This document shows positions 36,416 to 48,500 of a DNA stretch of 64,000 nt, one piece after another. Location: NCBI GenBank assembly GCA_947561715.1, contig OX387199.1, positions 11,475,001 through 11,539,000 on the forward strand, given 5' to 3'. The translations under genes were made by a program, and so were the position numbers. The notes under the pieces were generated by a model. That model saw only the letters and a list, made by a program, of their open reading frames with translations, made no database searches and was not told the origin of the DNA. The DNA is from Ascidia mentula (lineage: Eukaryota > Chordata > Ascidiacea > Phlebobranchia > Ascidiidae). Every line of letters begins with the position of its first letter. The stretch's first letter is position 1.

Positions 36416-37109
36416 AGGCCCGTTTACACACGAACACAGTATGGCACGGCACAGCACAGTCTGGCACACACGGTGTTTACACTACTGGAATAATCGAGCA
36501 CGACAAGTGCAAGTGACAAGTTACGTTGATAATTTTTTAAGGATGTCACTCTTGCCTTGCATTTCTCTGCCTCGCCAGCGATATTATAAGTACAAATTGA
36601 AGTTGTTTCTATTGGCTGTAGATATTTATGAACAAAGGGCATGTACTGTTTTACATAGTTAAGACATGTACTGTTTTACATAATTTTTTACGACGCAAGG
36701 TAACACTACAGTTTATTGAACCAAACACCACAGATTCTGAAAACAAAGATGGTATAATTGAACCAGGACAATGGTTTTCCACAGCAGCATCCCGCTGAGA
36801 CGCCATTCCACATACCGCTTTGTAATGCAGCTACGGCACCATTTCATACGCTCAAAAAAATCGCTCACATGTCAAACGCGGTCACATCACACAACCACAA
36901 CTAAAATAATATATGTCCTCTATTTTTAGGCAGTCGCGCTGCACTTTCGCATCAATGTGTGCCGAAATGTGCCCAACTGTGCCCGAATTTATGCTCATCG
37001 AGCAAAAGCGAGCACATCCTAGAACAGACCGGCACATCCCATCCCAGCACAACTCAGCACGCGCGCACAATAAAACAAACACGGAATCGTCTGTAGTGTA
37101 AACGGGCCT
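36416..37109. mobile_element. PIF/Harbinger-like non-autonomous element
   Basis: A 694-bp element with perfect 14-bp terminal inverted repeats, AGGCCCGTTTACAC and GTGTAAACGGGCCT, flanked by TAA on both sides (36413-36415 and 37110-37112). The 3-bp TWA duplication points to PIF/Harbinger. The interior is rich in GGCAC/CAGCAC-type motifs, with subterminal runs near both ends (36440-36480 and 36955-37070) that could be transposase-binding repeats. It also contains a short internal duplication at about 36643-36685. No transposase frame is present. Confidence 0.8.
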
Positions 37110-38860
37110 TAAGTCGTTGCACTACCATAATACTATACTATAGTGGAACCCAGCTTTACAATTGAAATCCCTTCGTTTCAAAGTAAACAAAGGTGTTTGT
37201 GGCCGCCCCTTTGCTACCTAGGCTTGGTACGGATCTTGATCATGGTGCGGCGCACCGACTGCACCCCCTCTCATGGGACCTGTTTTTGTGACAAGATGAC
37301 ACGAAGCACAAACTTTCTTGCTGACTCATGGTTCCGACTTTGCGTCAACAGCACAAGCCAAAGTTATGTAACAGGCGCGCAAGTTTGCGTAAATTCCAGA
37401 CGTTTTTCTTTGCCTGTAGCCTACGTAAGTTTTCGTTGTTGGTGCTTCATACATTCGTTCCTCGATAATTTCTGCTTTGCCTATGTAGCATGTTGCAATG
37501 TATTTTTATAGCTCTATAGTTGTTTTACCCAACGTTCATTTATTAACGCAGGTCACTTAAATTCGCCTTGTCACGATCGTGTGAGGTATTAATCCGATTA
37601 AACCCAGCACTTGCAGATTTATCTTTATTCCACGCATCAAGGTCGAAATTTGCCGCTCACATCAGCCATAAGATGTTTTGGGATAGCATTTTGGACCGTT
37701 CAACGCCATTAATTGAGGCTATATATTGACCACTTCGGCTGGTTAGCGAGAGAGTTTTTTTATGAATTTTAATTGACCTTCTGTACTTTGCATATGTCTT
37801 AACACACAACATCTGAGCTACGTCCTGTCTAATTGAAAATTGGCATCTTGTTATTGTGATTATTGTATGTTTTGCCAAATTTAAATATAACTCAGTAATT
37901 ACTAATTGCACAGTGTGAGTCTGTGAGGGGGTTAGTTGGGTTTTGTGTTATACTAGAGTAAATATGGCATAAATCCTACACCTGAATGTAATTTTTTTCC
38001 CGCAAAGGATTTTTCGCTTTTTGTTTTAGTGAAGAACATGTCTAATCTAAGTCAATGCATTTTCTGGAATCTTTACCTGCAGCATTATAACGTCAGACCC
38101 ATTGTTAACGGGAAGTCGGAACCCTAAATACATGCATTTCGTTTCCGGAAAATGCCAATACACCTACAGTATAACACAGCTAAGTCGCGCACACCGATCC
38201 ACATACCAGTCTGTGTAACGTAGAAATATTTGCGAACGTTGACTATCAGGTGTGAAAAATGCCAATATTAGTTATTTTTTGTCATAAATTAAAATGCAAT
38301 AATGTACTATGTTACGGACAATAAGCTCCCCAGTACAAAATAATTATTTCCCGCCACTACAGTGATTTTGTTGTCGACGTCTTGTGACGAAATAATCACC
38401 TACTATCTTACGATCCCCATGTTTCGGCCGGTGAAATGTTGAGGCTGGTGTAATGAGTATGTATGTGCATTTAATCTTCTTTGTGAACAGGTGTGGTCAA
38501 AATCTTTTAAAATCGCAACATAGGAATTTATTTTGAGACTACCGGAATAAACGTGAATATTAAAACTTGACCGACCTTATGCAACCAGTTGAAGAACTGC
38601 GAGGTGGAATTGAGATTTGAGGAAGGGCTTGAATTCCACATACTATACAATTAATGACCGCGTGAATTTGTATGTTACATAGACTTATATGTGGATCAGG
38701 GTTAGCTACCTGGCTCAGTTACGGTGTAATAGTAACTTCATTCGTTTCCAGGTGCTCTTAGTTTGTAATGTCAAATAAATTATCGCGCAATCGAATGACG
38801 GTTTGACTAAAATCCCGACTGCCTGAATTCAACAGCAGTGTTTCCAAAACTATTTTCAGG

Positions 38861-38975
38861 GAAAGTAGCCTGACTTTCGTGATTGTGTGTTGCAATTGCC
38901 TGACTTTCGTGAATGTGCGTTGCAATTGTCTGATTTGCATATGTTTGTATTTTAAATGCCTGACTTTCGTTTTAG
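38861..38975 (-). repeat. 30-bp minisatellite, left arm of the foldback element
   Basis: About four copies of the same 30-bp unit as the right arm, inverted. The core TGACTTTCGT recurs at 38871, 38901 and 38961, with a diverged copy at 38931. Confidence 0.8.
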
Positions 38976-39079
38976 TATAGGCACGGGAATTGCACAGCTT
39001 TTGTGTGATTGGGAGTATTTGCGCTGTTACTTAGACCCTTGAAAGAACTATAGAAAGTCTGAAGATGATATTGTTCTGC

Positions 39080-39245
39080 GAATCCAACACACAGTCACGA
39101 AAGTCAGGCACTTCCAACGCACAATAACGTAAGTCAGGCAATTCCAACATACATTTACGAAAGTCAGGCAATTGCAACATACATTCACGAAAGTCAGGCA
39201 ATTCCAATACACATTCACGAAAGTCAGGAAATTCAAACGTACGAT
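39080..39245 (+). repeat. 30-bp minisatellite, right arm of the foldback element
   Basis: AAGTCAGG recurs at exactly 30-bp steps (39101, 39131, 39161, 39191, 39221), preceded by a partial copy. Units read approximately ACGAAAGTCAGGCAATTCC followed by AACATACATTC. Confidence 0.9.
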
Positions 39246-39971
39246 GATTGCATGGCTATTTTCCCTGACTTTTTTTGGAAACACTGGTGCTGAAGTCAGG
39301 CAGTCAGGATTTTAGTCAAGCCCATCGAATGATGCTGTTTATTTGATACATCGACATCAGTGTTATTGCTCTGTAGCTGAGTCTGGTATAAATTAAATTC
39401 TGTCATAGTGGCAAGATTACTAAAAATTGAAAAAACATCAAGCACAATTAAAAATTTTGATGAACTGTTTATAGTAATCTATATCAAACGAAAATGTTTT
39501 TGAGTTTACGGTAGTACATAAAAGAGTTCGCAACAAACAGTTGCGTGTGTCCAAGGAGTGGGTTGAAGACACTAAATCAACGAAATTTGTATGTTAAGTA
39601 TTTGTCTATTTCAACGAACTTTATGTACGTGGCTTGTCAAAAAACTCGCTTTAAATGCCGTGTAATCATGCGTAAATATTTTGCAAAAATGTTCTTTTGT
39701 GCCTAAACTGTACCAGAAGAGAAAGACAAAAGTTTTTATTCAATACCGCACAACTGTAAAATAATAGTATTTTATTAGGCTTGCTAAGTTAGTTGTTTTT
39801 TGTTCACTTTTTGGAGTATTATCCTTTTTTGTTTACTTTCATCATTTGTTTTTATTTATTTACTAAACATTTTTTATGTTTTTTCTGCTAAAGCGTGTTT
39901 GTTTTTGAACAGAAAAAATACTGTTTGGCGGTAGGCCTGATTAATCTAACCTTAAAACTATTTGTAATGTT

Positions 39972-42382
39972 ATGAAGCTCAGTATTTTAATTGTTTTGGT
40001 TGAGTTTTTTGGATTGGTTCAGAATAAGGTATGTATTCACTGGTGAGATTCAGCCGAGTTGCATCGGTTCCATCACTGGTTACTGTCAATATGACTTTTT
40101 GTAACAAAACCCGCTGAAAAATATAACTTTTGTGATAAAACCGGCTGACAAAAAAATTGCATCCTACCACTGTATGTATTGTATGTTGTATGACCTTCAT
40201 CTATGTTTTGTGGTTATGAAATGAATATTATGTGACAAAATTGTTTGATATACCTTGCAGCAAAACACTTTATGTTTTGTTGTATAAATATTGAACATTT
40301 GTTCACCTCATGACATCTTTGCTTTTATGTTATATTTCATGTGGTGACTACAAATATTTGCTTTTTGAAATAGGTATCAATTGATGTCAATCCTGGTTGC
40401 AAATTACCTGAGTGCTTTGGTCCAAATCCAGAAATTAATTTGGTTTACATAAAAGTCCAGGTACATTGCTTGTCATAGGTTACCCTGGCATGATATATTT
40501 TGCATCTAATGATTGTCATAGGTAAATTGTGTCTTTCCTTTGGAGTAGAAAATGTTTCCATAGATTTCTTTACTGTTGTAATTTGCCTGTAGTCTGTTGT
40601 ATGGTTATAAAGTTATTTCCCCTTCAATTGAAATTAGAAAAACGGTCTGTCAAGTTTGATTTTTTTTGGCAAATATCTGCATTGTGGACTGATTTGAAAG
40701 TCAGTTTAACTTTTCCACTTATTGTTACAGGGTGATGTTAATTGTCTTCACTATTTGTGGTCGTTTGTTGAAGCCTTGTATCCCACATTGCTGATGATTA
40801 AAAGTGACAGCAATCAATCTTCAGTGGCCATAGACTGGGAACACTTTGTGCATAGCAGTCATCGGTCAATAAAAGGATCAGTAAAAGTACTATGTGCAAA
40901 TCATTCATGCGGAAATTCATCACAATCATCAGTATATTTGTTGCAGTCGGTGAGAAAGCGAATTTGTTCTGGGTTGTATGGCATGAAATAATCATGTTGT
41001 ATATCTAGATTATTGAATATAATGACACAAAAAACAATGCTGACATCACAGACAAACTTAACTTTTATGTGTCAACGTATGACTTGTCAGATTTACACTG
41101 GAAATTCAATGTATCTCAAAGTGACAATTCTGTCTTAATGCAGGTACCAAGTTTTTCATATTGGTATCAATTTTATTTGCAGTTAAGTAACTTCATAATT
41201 ATAAATTAACATGAATATTAGGGTTCAACTAATCAACCAAAGCAAATGTTTACCAACTGGAGTCATTTCACTCTCAAGTTCATGACAAAAAACAAAACTG
41301 GACGAGGATTACTTTTTCCACATTTACCATTTAATAACCAGTCATCAATGCTTGAAGTTGTTTTTAATAACTTTTCAACAGCTTATGTTGGCTCCAGGTG
41401 TGTATTGCCTTGAAAACATGTATCACAATAGAATTCTGCTATGCTTGGGCAGTTATGCATGGTGAATAATTTTGCAAAACAATTATGTTTATAGGTTTGC
41501 TTTAAAAGTAGTTGTGGCGAATCCAGGCAATGCTTCTAATAGTGGGGGCGAAGTAAATGGAGATGTAACGAAAATTTTAAAGTGGAGTATTGATGATGAA
41601 TATTCACCTTCAGTTTTCACAACACAACAAATATTGTGGTGGAAACAACCCAAGTCCTACACAAGTTTCTGGCTTTGGAGAACTGTAATAATATTGGTGA
41701 ACATTGGAAATTTTTAAATGATAAAGATTTCTTCCTTTATTCTAGGTTTGTTACACAAAACCCACACCAACACGTGTATATTCATCTGATGTGCAAACTA
41801 CAGGTCTTGTCCTGGCAAATGATACAACTACAAAAAGTAAGTTGGAATGTCACATTTTTCTTGAAAGGGCGAAATACTACAAACCTGTATGTTTAATTTG
41901 ATTTTTTGAAGCTCTTTAACAAACAGTTAATTTTTTAGAATTTCACAATAATTCTCTTCTCTGTGCATACTTTGGTAATGCGATTAAAAAACTATCCATT
42001 AAAACATCAATTGTTTCATTTGGAAAACCAGATGATGGATTTTATGTTGCAACACGATATGTCAGTTGGTAAGTAAGTTAACTTTTCAGTACATACACTA
42101 TTTGCAAACTTGCTAAAATGATTTAGCCACAAAAAATAATAGGAATTCTGTGTACTTTTAGGCAAGTAATAAATAATATTTTTGGGCAGGACATCACTAG
42201 TGGGAGCTGGAGAGCCGCCCTCTGATTCCTTATCATTGTTGGTTGTTTGCATTATATTCACAGGGGTTGGATGTCCTGTGCTTGTGATTTTATTTGGCGC
42301 TGCTTATCTTGTAATCAGAAAATTTCGTAAACAACGAAACTTGCATGTGAAGTTGTTGACAAACTATGAACCTATAGGGTGA
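39972..42382 (+). CDS. GLMP: GLMP, glycosylated lysosomal membrane protein
   Basis: A lysosomal membrane glycoprotein that in mammals partners with and stabilises the MFSD1 transporter. Nine inferred exons: 39972-40028, 40374-40460, 40731-40949, 41009-41143, 41222-41397, 41495-41684, 41746-41836, 41939-42068 and 42190-42382; about 425 residues (human 406). Exon 1 encodes a signal peptide (MKLSILIVLVEFFGLV). The lumenal part has many N-glycosylation sequons (NQSS, NHSC, NSSQ, NVSQ, NNFS). The family hallmark SIDDEYSPSVF..QQILWW is in exon 6. One membrane segment (LLVVCIIFTGVGCPVLVILFG) is followed by a short basic tail ending NYEPIG, whose YEPI fits a tyrosine-type lysosome sorting signal, as in human GLMP. 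Confidence 0.93.
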
Positions 42383-44273
42383 CAGAATTAATCGTTTGTT
42401 ATTTTTTTCCACACATTTTCATCTACTGTTGCGAGCAACTGTCACTGTGTAATACGTTTTTTAATGAAGGCAGAAGGCCATAATGCTTGGTAAATGTACA
42501 CAAACTTAATTATTATAATACTGCAACAGTGCATTTCGTTTGTTTTTGCCAGTTTAAACGTGTGTTCTCTTTGTTTTGCATTTAAAATGTGTCTTGGTAG
42601 TGTTTGAAGAATATTCTAAATAAGTCGGTCAAGAGTGAATTTTGCCACTATTGTGCAGTAAGGTGCAATATTATTGATGTACACACCAACTCATACTTCG
42701 CTTGCGTTCTGTCATCGTTATTCATTAACTTGCTTCTCACTTTTTCTCAATTGGAAATTTTTATTCAAGTCCCTCAAGTTTTTCTTCGTGTTTGATTCCT
42801 CATTTTGACACTTGAACAATAAATAATTCCTAAATATTTAACTGAACAAAACCAAACGGAAAAAGCCAACCCAGATAACACCACATCACAAAATTAAGGT
42901 GTTTTTTGAACTTGTGTTTAGTACAATGCATTGTATGGGATGACGTTAAAATCCATTAACGGCAATATTAATTTGACGCCAGTGTCAAATGGCGTCTTGG
43001 ATTCGATTTGGTGACACACTTAGCCAGAAACGAGAATGCTTATCAGTGCCGGAGTGACACGAGCCAGACCAGAAGCTAAAGTCGTCGTCTCCAAACGTCA
43101 CTGCAATTGCGGTTTTGACATTTGTGTGAAAGTACCATGCGCTAAGTGGCTGCTGATTCTAAAAAAGGCGAACCTATTTCGACCACTAAGGAATTGCGTA
43201 TACCTTACACGTAAATAACGACCGGGGGTAGAAGTGTGAGGAGTTGTAGGAATTCTTCCAAATTCTTGAGACTTTAGCGTACGCATCAGGTTTTAACAGG
43301 AATTGGTTACTATCCAAAATACCTCGCAAAGTCACGTCTCACTGAACATATCAATTTCAAAATGTTGCAAACATGACGCCGACTGACAATATTTTTCTGA
43401 GTTATCAAATTTTCGCCAAACATTGATTTTTTGCGAATAACTTTGCATGAGTGGAGTATTTTAATTGTGGATGCCGAGAGATTTTGCAGTAAATGCAAAA
43501 ACAATCCTCAAAAGGCTTACAAGCCAAAAGGACGCATATTTGTTTTTCTGCTGTATTTTGAACACACTTTGGTGTAACTGCTATTTACAAGGCAAGATGA
43601 TAGAATATATCAGAAAGTTTTTTTGCATTCACAAGCACTATAAATCTGCGATCACGCCATCAACTCAAACTAATACAAAAAACACGTAGAAAAGTTACAA
43701 TTTGCTTAAAACCATCGAAACACAAGGATTTGCAAAATATAGTATATGACTGAAATATAACTTAGTTTACATGAAAGTGCCATGTCTTGCTTTTAAACCA
43801 GTTGATGTGCGATAGTATTTAGCATTCAAACAAAATGCACAGTAAACACCATTTTCTATCAAATGCTGTAAATAATTTACTATTGTCACGAAATACTAAG
43901 TACAAAATTACGATAGGCATCTCATAATATAGCGAAACGAGCACTCGAACTAACATCACGAACAAACTTGAGTACGTTTAAAAATGGTGTCGTGTGCACT
44001 GTAGGCATAACCCGCGAGGTTGTTAATAATATCACTGGCCGGAACCAGCAAACAAATGTATAGTAAATTCTCCAAGCATCGGTTATTCTTGTTGCGGTTA
44101 CAAAATATTTAACGCAAAAAAACGTACGGCAGTTTTATGTTATTGATGAAAACCAACGCGTGCAATCACAAAGTGTACATGCAAAGTCAACGACATATTG
44201 TAGCAGCAGGGTGGGAGTTCAGACAAATTCAAATTTTGTACAGAAAAGTATCACCGCCTTCCAGTGATGGAAG
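42383..44273. other. Gap between convergent GLMP and GATA 3' ends
   Basis: About 1.9 kb with no supported gene. It presumably includes both 3' UTRs. Frames at 42604-42795, 43036-43218 and 43465-43689 lack motifs and splice partners. No repeats were recognised. Confidence 0.4.
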
Positions 44274-47200
44274 TTACATGACCGCTGGCTCCGCTTTTAC
44301 AAAGGGTTGGTGTGCGGCAGAACGCATGTATGGGTGATATTGATGAAAATGGCGTCGCGAATCACGTGTTGGCCCTGTGGCTGAACCTGCTGCGTACAAT
44401 GCAGTAAGGCCGTTGTATGTGAAGTTGGGCGACTGTGGCCCGACTTTATCTAACGCTTGAGTGTTGACCATTGGTAAACTGCTGATAGTTCCCTCTGATA
44501 ATTGCACTGTATTTTCCTGGCTCACAAACTGAGAGGAATCAGATCCTACTGCGTCATATAACGGTCCAAACTCTCCATTATTATTGGAAGGCATTTTCTG
44601 CTTAAGCTCGTAAGATTCGTTTCCACGTGCGTAGGACGTCGACGGGCTGTAATTGTTGGAATCCGGAGAAGAACGTTGCATCAAACTGTTAGCAGCAACG
44701 TTTCCGTGGGTGTTTCCAATACCGGAATCAGGCGAAGACACGAGACACACGGATTGCAAACAATTTTCTGCTCCTGGCGCGGGCGAAATGCTGTTTCTGT
44801 CGCGTGCGCTCACTGAGCTCAGGTTTCCGATGCCCGAAGTCATGTGACTTGTGTCCAACAGCGAGGTAGATGAAAGTAGCGAGTTAGCCACAGATCCGTC
44901 ACCGATGGACTGATTGCTTTCTCGCGTTACCAGATTAAGTGAGGAGTTGACTCCACTTACAGAGTTGTAAAGTTTTTGTGGCGAAGAAGTTGATGCGGCC
45001 ACACTGCTACTTGATGACGTGGTTGTTACCTGACGCGATTTTTGGGATTTTCCCTTGCTTTGTCCTTTCGGCTTTCTTTTCCGCGTCTGAATGCTGTCTT
45101 TTTTCATTGTCCGCGGGCGCGGAACCTGGTAGTAAAGCAATTGTTGGCGTGTACGTGAAAAGTTTATGAAAACAAGGTTAAATTTCTCACCCCGTGCAAT
45201 TTCTGGTAGAGGCCACAAGCATTACATACTGGGTTTCCTTCTGGACTTCTGCGCCACAACGTTGTTACTGTTGTGCTGCAGTTTGAGCACACCTGTCGAC
45301 GACATGCGGCCTGTTAGAAAATACGACAAGCTTAATTGGCGCAACTTAACAGTATCCTATTTATATCGATTTGTATTTTGTGTCGATGTCATACCAATTT
45401 TCCTTTCGGCTTTGTGTTCCCTCGCATGTGATTGCCTGTTCGCCATATTCCACACGAGTTACACAAATAATGGCCACTGGAATCTCTTCCCCACGTTGTT
45501 GCGGTGATAGTTCCACAGTTAATGCATTCCCTCGTCTCTGGAACTGTGAATTTATATGAATATTCAGTGGCCGAACACATTCAGAAATAAAACACATAAA
45601 TTTTGTTCAAAAATTATGAACGTCACAGAAACCATTCATCGCAAGATATATTCAAAATTTGATACTTTTTGCTTCGGATGTTACACCATAATATAAAAAT
45701 AAGACTTCTCGTAGGGAAAATATCTGCCAATTTTATTCGATGTGTTTGAAATGGGCTAGTCCAGGGAGCGTGAGAAAGTGGTCTCAAACAAATGTAGCAG
45801 CGAGAAGCAAGGAGGCCTTCTAAGTATTACGAAAAGCCGACTAAAGCATCTCTCCTTAATTTGGCGGTTCCTGTGCACCGCCTTGGTCTGGGCCAGCTCC
45901 CACCTGTTGACAGTTGCTGACGGAAAAACGCCAAACAAGGACCGCTTTTGTGGAAGTCGGTACATAAACCGATTTGTATCATTTAAAATACATCTGAATA
46001 AAAAGTGTATGGAACTGAATGATACAGAAATAAAACGTTGCCACAAAAACTTTACTTCTTCTCAAGCATAAGACGGTAACCTTCCCTCCTGATTGCCAAA
46101 AGGATGTAGCAAATAACGCACTTTGCTTGTTTAGTCTGTTTGGTAAGTGTTGTTAATATGGTGACCGAACATGCTTAGTCGAACGGTCAACATGCGTAAC
46201 CCTAATCCGAGCCACCGCACTAAATCCGGTTTGAGATGCTATACCCGTTACAATTCACCAGTATCAATCCAATGTTACGTTGGACAAAAAAAATAAATAT
46301 TTATCAAAAAAACTGCCAACAAGTTTACAATGCATGGCAGCCATTAACTAAATTATTTTTAAACGAGGAGTTTGCGAATTAAAATTGAAACAAAAAGCAG
46401 AAGTTAATACAATATTACTGCTTTGAATATTGTACCATATCACACAAATCATGAAATGCAATAACGCGAGTCTTTTCCAGTAGATGCAAATTAACCCATT
46501 TATGTGGAAAAATATGCACATGTTGTGAGACTCGCATTTGTCTCTAGTTAAACTGACTCCCTAAAATTTGTGAAACTCACTCATCACACCCAAGAGAACA
46601 ACTCCCAACTCTAAAACATAAAGCTTACTGTGGGCACAGCTGCAAATTAAGAGCGGAAAAATAAAATATTTTCCGCAGATGAAAGTTTTGATGAATTATA
46701 ATGAGTTATAATAATTATTTTCCTCCCTCCTCAACATATTCACATTATACAAAAAAAAAACAGACAAAACAAATTAGCAAAAATACATCATGTCAGTGAT
46801 ACAAAGTCTGCAGAAATTAGCCTTACCGTATTGATAGTTGGAGATTCCGCCCATGTATGGTGTTGACGAATGATTGATGGGCACATAGTTCATTGCAGCG
46901 GCAACAGCTGCTACACTGCTAGGATCATAAGCAATAGTTGAGGCGGAAGGGTTCCACATTTCTGAAGGTCCCAGGTATCCGTAGGCTGATGCGCCATTTG
47001 ATGCCGACGACGTAGAAATGGAATAATCACACGGATATGATTGTCCATTGTATGAAGAAGTCGGCACAAATTGGTGATATGCGTGCTGTTGATTGGTTGG
47101 ATAAAGGGGAGAACCTGCAGTCTGAGTGGAATAACTGCCCGGTTTCAAAGAGCTAAAATGTTGATTTTGCAGAGTGCCGGTGTGAAAAGGGGAACTTTCG

Positions 47201-48500
47201 CTTGATGGGGTGTATAGAGTCTGGCGGTTTGAGTAATTGTGCCTAAGCCCGAAATTAGTGGTTGTACTGGCAGTAGAAGTTAAAACAGGCAAATTTGAAA
47301 AATGTTTGGTACACGATGGCTGGGCGAAGTTGATTGGTGCATAAGCATCCCCTTGCTTTCCACCATATGAATCCAAACCAAAAAGACCTTGGTTTGACTG
47401 CATTTCTTTATTGTCATCTTCGGATGATTCATAGGAACATGTGCGTTGTTGTCCACAGTTCAAAGGACTGGAATCGGAGTTCCCTCTGGAAGACGCATTT
47501 TCACACATCACTGCACCTGACCGCGGTTTGATGATGCTCTGAACTGAACCGTTCGCAAGTTTTTTATGCTGCGGAAAGAGAAGTCTTCCATCGCTTCCTC
47601 CCGCAGCAACTATGTCTTCGGACATTGGCGAAAATGCTGCAGGCGGCGGTGTGGTGGATTGAACCCTAACACTTTCAACTTCGCTTTTATGTTGATAGGT
47701 CTTTATGTTTTCCTCGGGAGTCATTTCTTTGTCCTGTGGTTGGTATTGGTAATAAAAATGTCCCAAATCTTCGTTGGTTGAATATCTGTAATTATCAGTT
47801 AAATCTTATTTATTCCGAAAAAAATATTTTGTTTCCTCGTCATTTACCAAAAAACGGCGTCTCACATTACATTAGAGCAGGGGCACACAACCTTTTTATT
47901 AATGCCGGCCGCATCACACAGACTTTATTTCACTGCCGCCAGTGAGTCCAAACTAACAATTTTTCTTGTGATCTTATTGTAACAAACACTGACCAATTTC
48001 ATAAACCAAACATCCAGGCAAAACCTGTTGAGTTTTTGACAATGCACGGCCGAAAATACAAATGTACAATAAAGCATGTGTACGGCTGCATGAATTAGCA
48101 TCCACGGCCACATGAGCACGTACGGCCGTAGGTTGTGCACCCCTGTATTAAAATACACTACCATTTTTTATGAAAAAACTTTAATGTAACTCTGAGAATA
48201 TTTAATTCAATGTAAATATATAAATTTGCAAACGCTGTCACCATATCTGTTTTATAACCATGAGCATCACATGTCAGTACTAAACCCACATTGCGAAAGA
48301 TTAGATAACGCCTGTTACAAATAGTCTTACGCAGTTGTTCTTTCCAACATCAAACTTTTATCCGGATTGGCTGAAACTTTTCGCGTCGTCGCAAGTTTGG
48401 AACTTGAAGATTCAGGTAAACTTTGCTGATCGACTGAAGTAACGGAGGATTGCGAAATTCTTGTTACCGGTAAAGAATAAGGTAAATCTCCGGCAAACAT
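44274..48500 (-). CDS. GATA4/5/6-class zinc-finger transcription factor
   Basis: Endomesoderm-type regulator in chordates. Five inferred exons: 48500-48331, 47785-46827, 45543-45395, 45310-45191 and 45125-44274; phases agree at every junction, giving about 749 residues. The start is the ATG at 48500 ([11 protein letters not shown]), with an in-frame stop just upstream. Exon 2 is a long Ser/Tyr/Asn-rich activation region. The N-finger (exon 3) reads CINC-17-CNSC but diverges: [21 protein letters not shown]. The C-finger (exon 4) is canonical, CSNC-17-CNAC with [20 protein letters not shown], followed by LHGVPRP and a basic tail [10 protein letters not shown]; those two features assign it to the 4/5/6 class, not 1/2/3. 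The Ser-rich C-terminus ends KAEPAVM. Ciona has one such gene (Gata.a); orthology is inferred. Confidence 0.95.
47878..48145. mobile_element. hAT-type MITE in GATA intron 1
   Basis: A 268-bp element with terminal inverted repeats CAGGGGCACACAACCT and AGGTTGTGCACCCCTG (one mismatch plus a one-base offset). A degenerate 8-bp flanking duplication is present (CATTAGAG and TATTAAAA). Subterminal GGCCGC/CGGCCG palindromes recur inside. It lies within the intron between coding exons 1 and 2 and has no coding capacity. Confidence 0.8.

Larger units (their letters stand above)
38799..39323. mobile_element. Foldback (Mutator-like?) element with repeat-filled arms
   Basis: A 525-bp inverted-repeat element. 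The ends GGTTTGACTAAAATCC and GGATTTTAGTCAAGCC are inverted copies, and similarity continues inward for about 70 bp on each side (shared GCCTGA, AGTGTTTCC and the stretch before the repeats). It is flanked by a perfect 9-bp duplication, ATCGAATGA, at 38790-38798 and 39324-39332. Nine-base duplications with long inverted ends are typical of Mutator-like elements. Both arms contain a 30-bp tandem repeat in opposite orientation, and the middle (about 38976-39078) is unique. No coding capacity. Confidence 0.78.
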
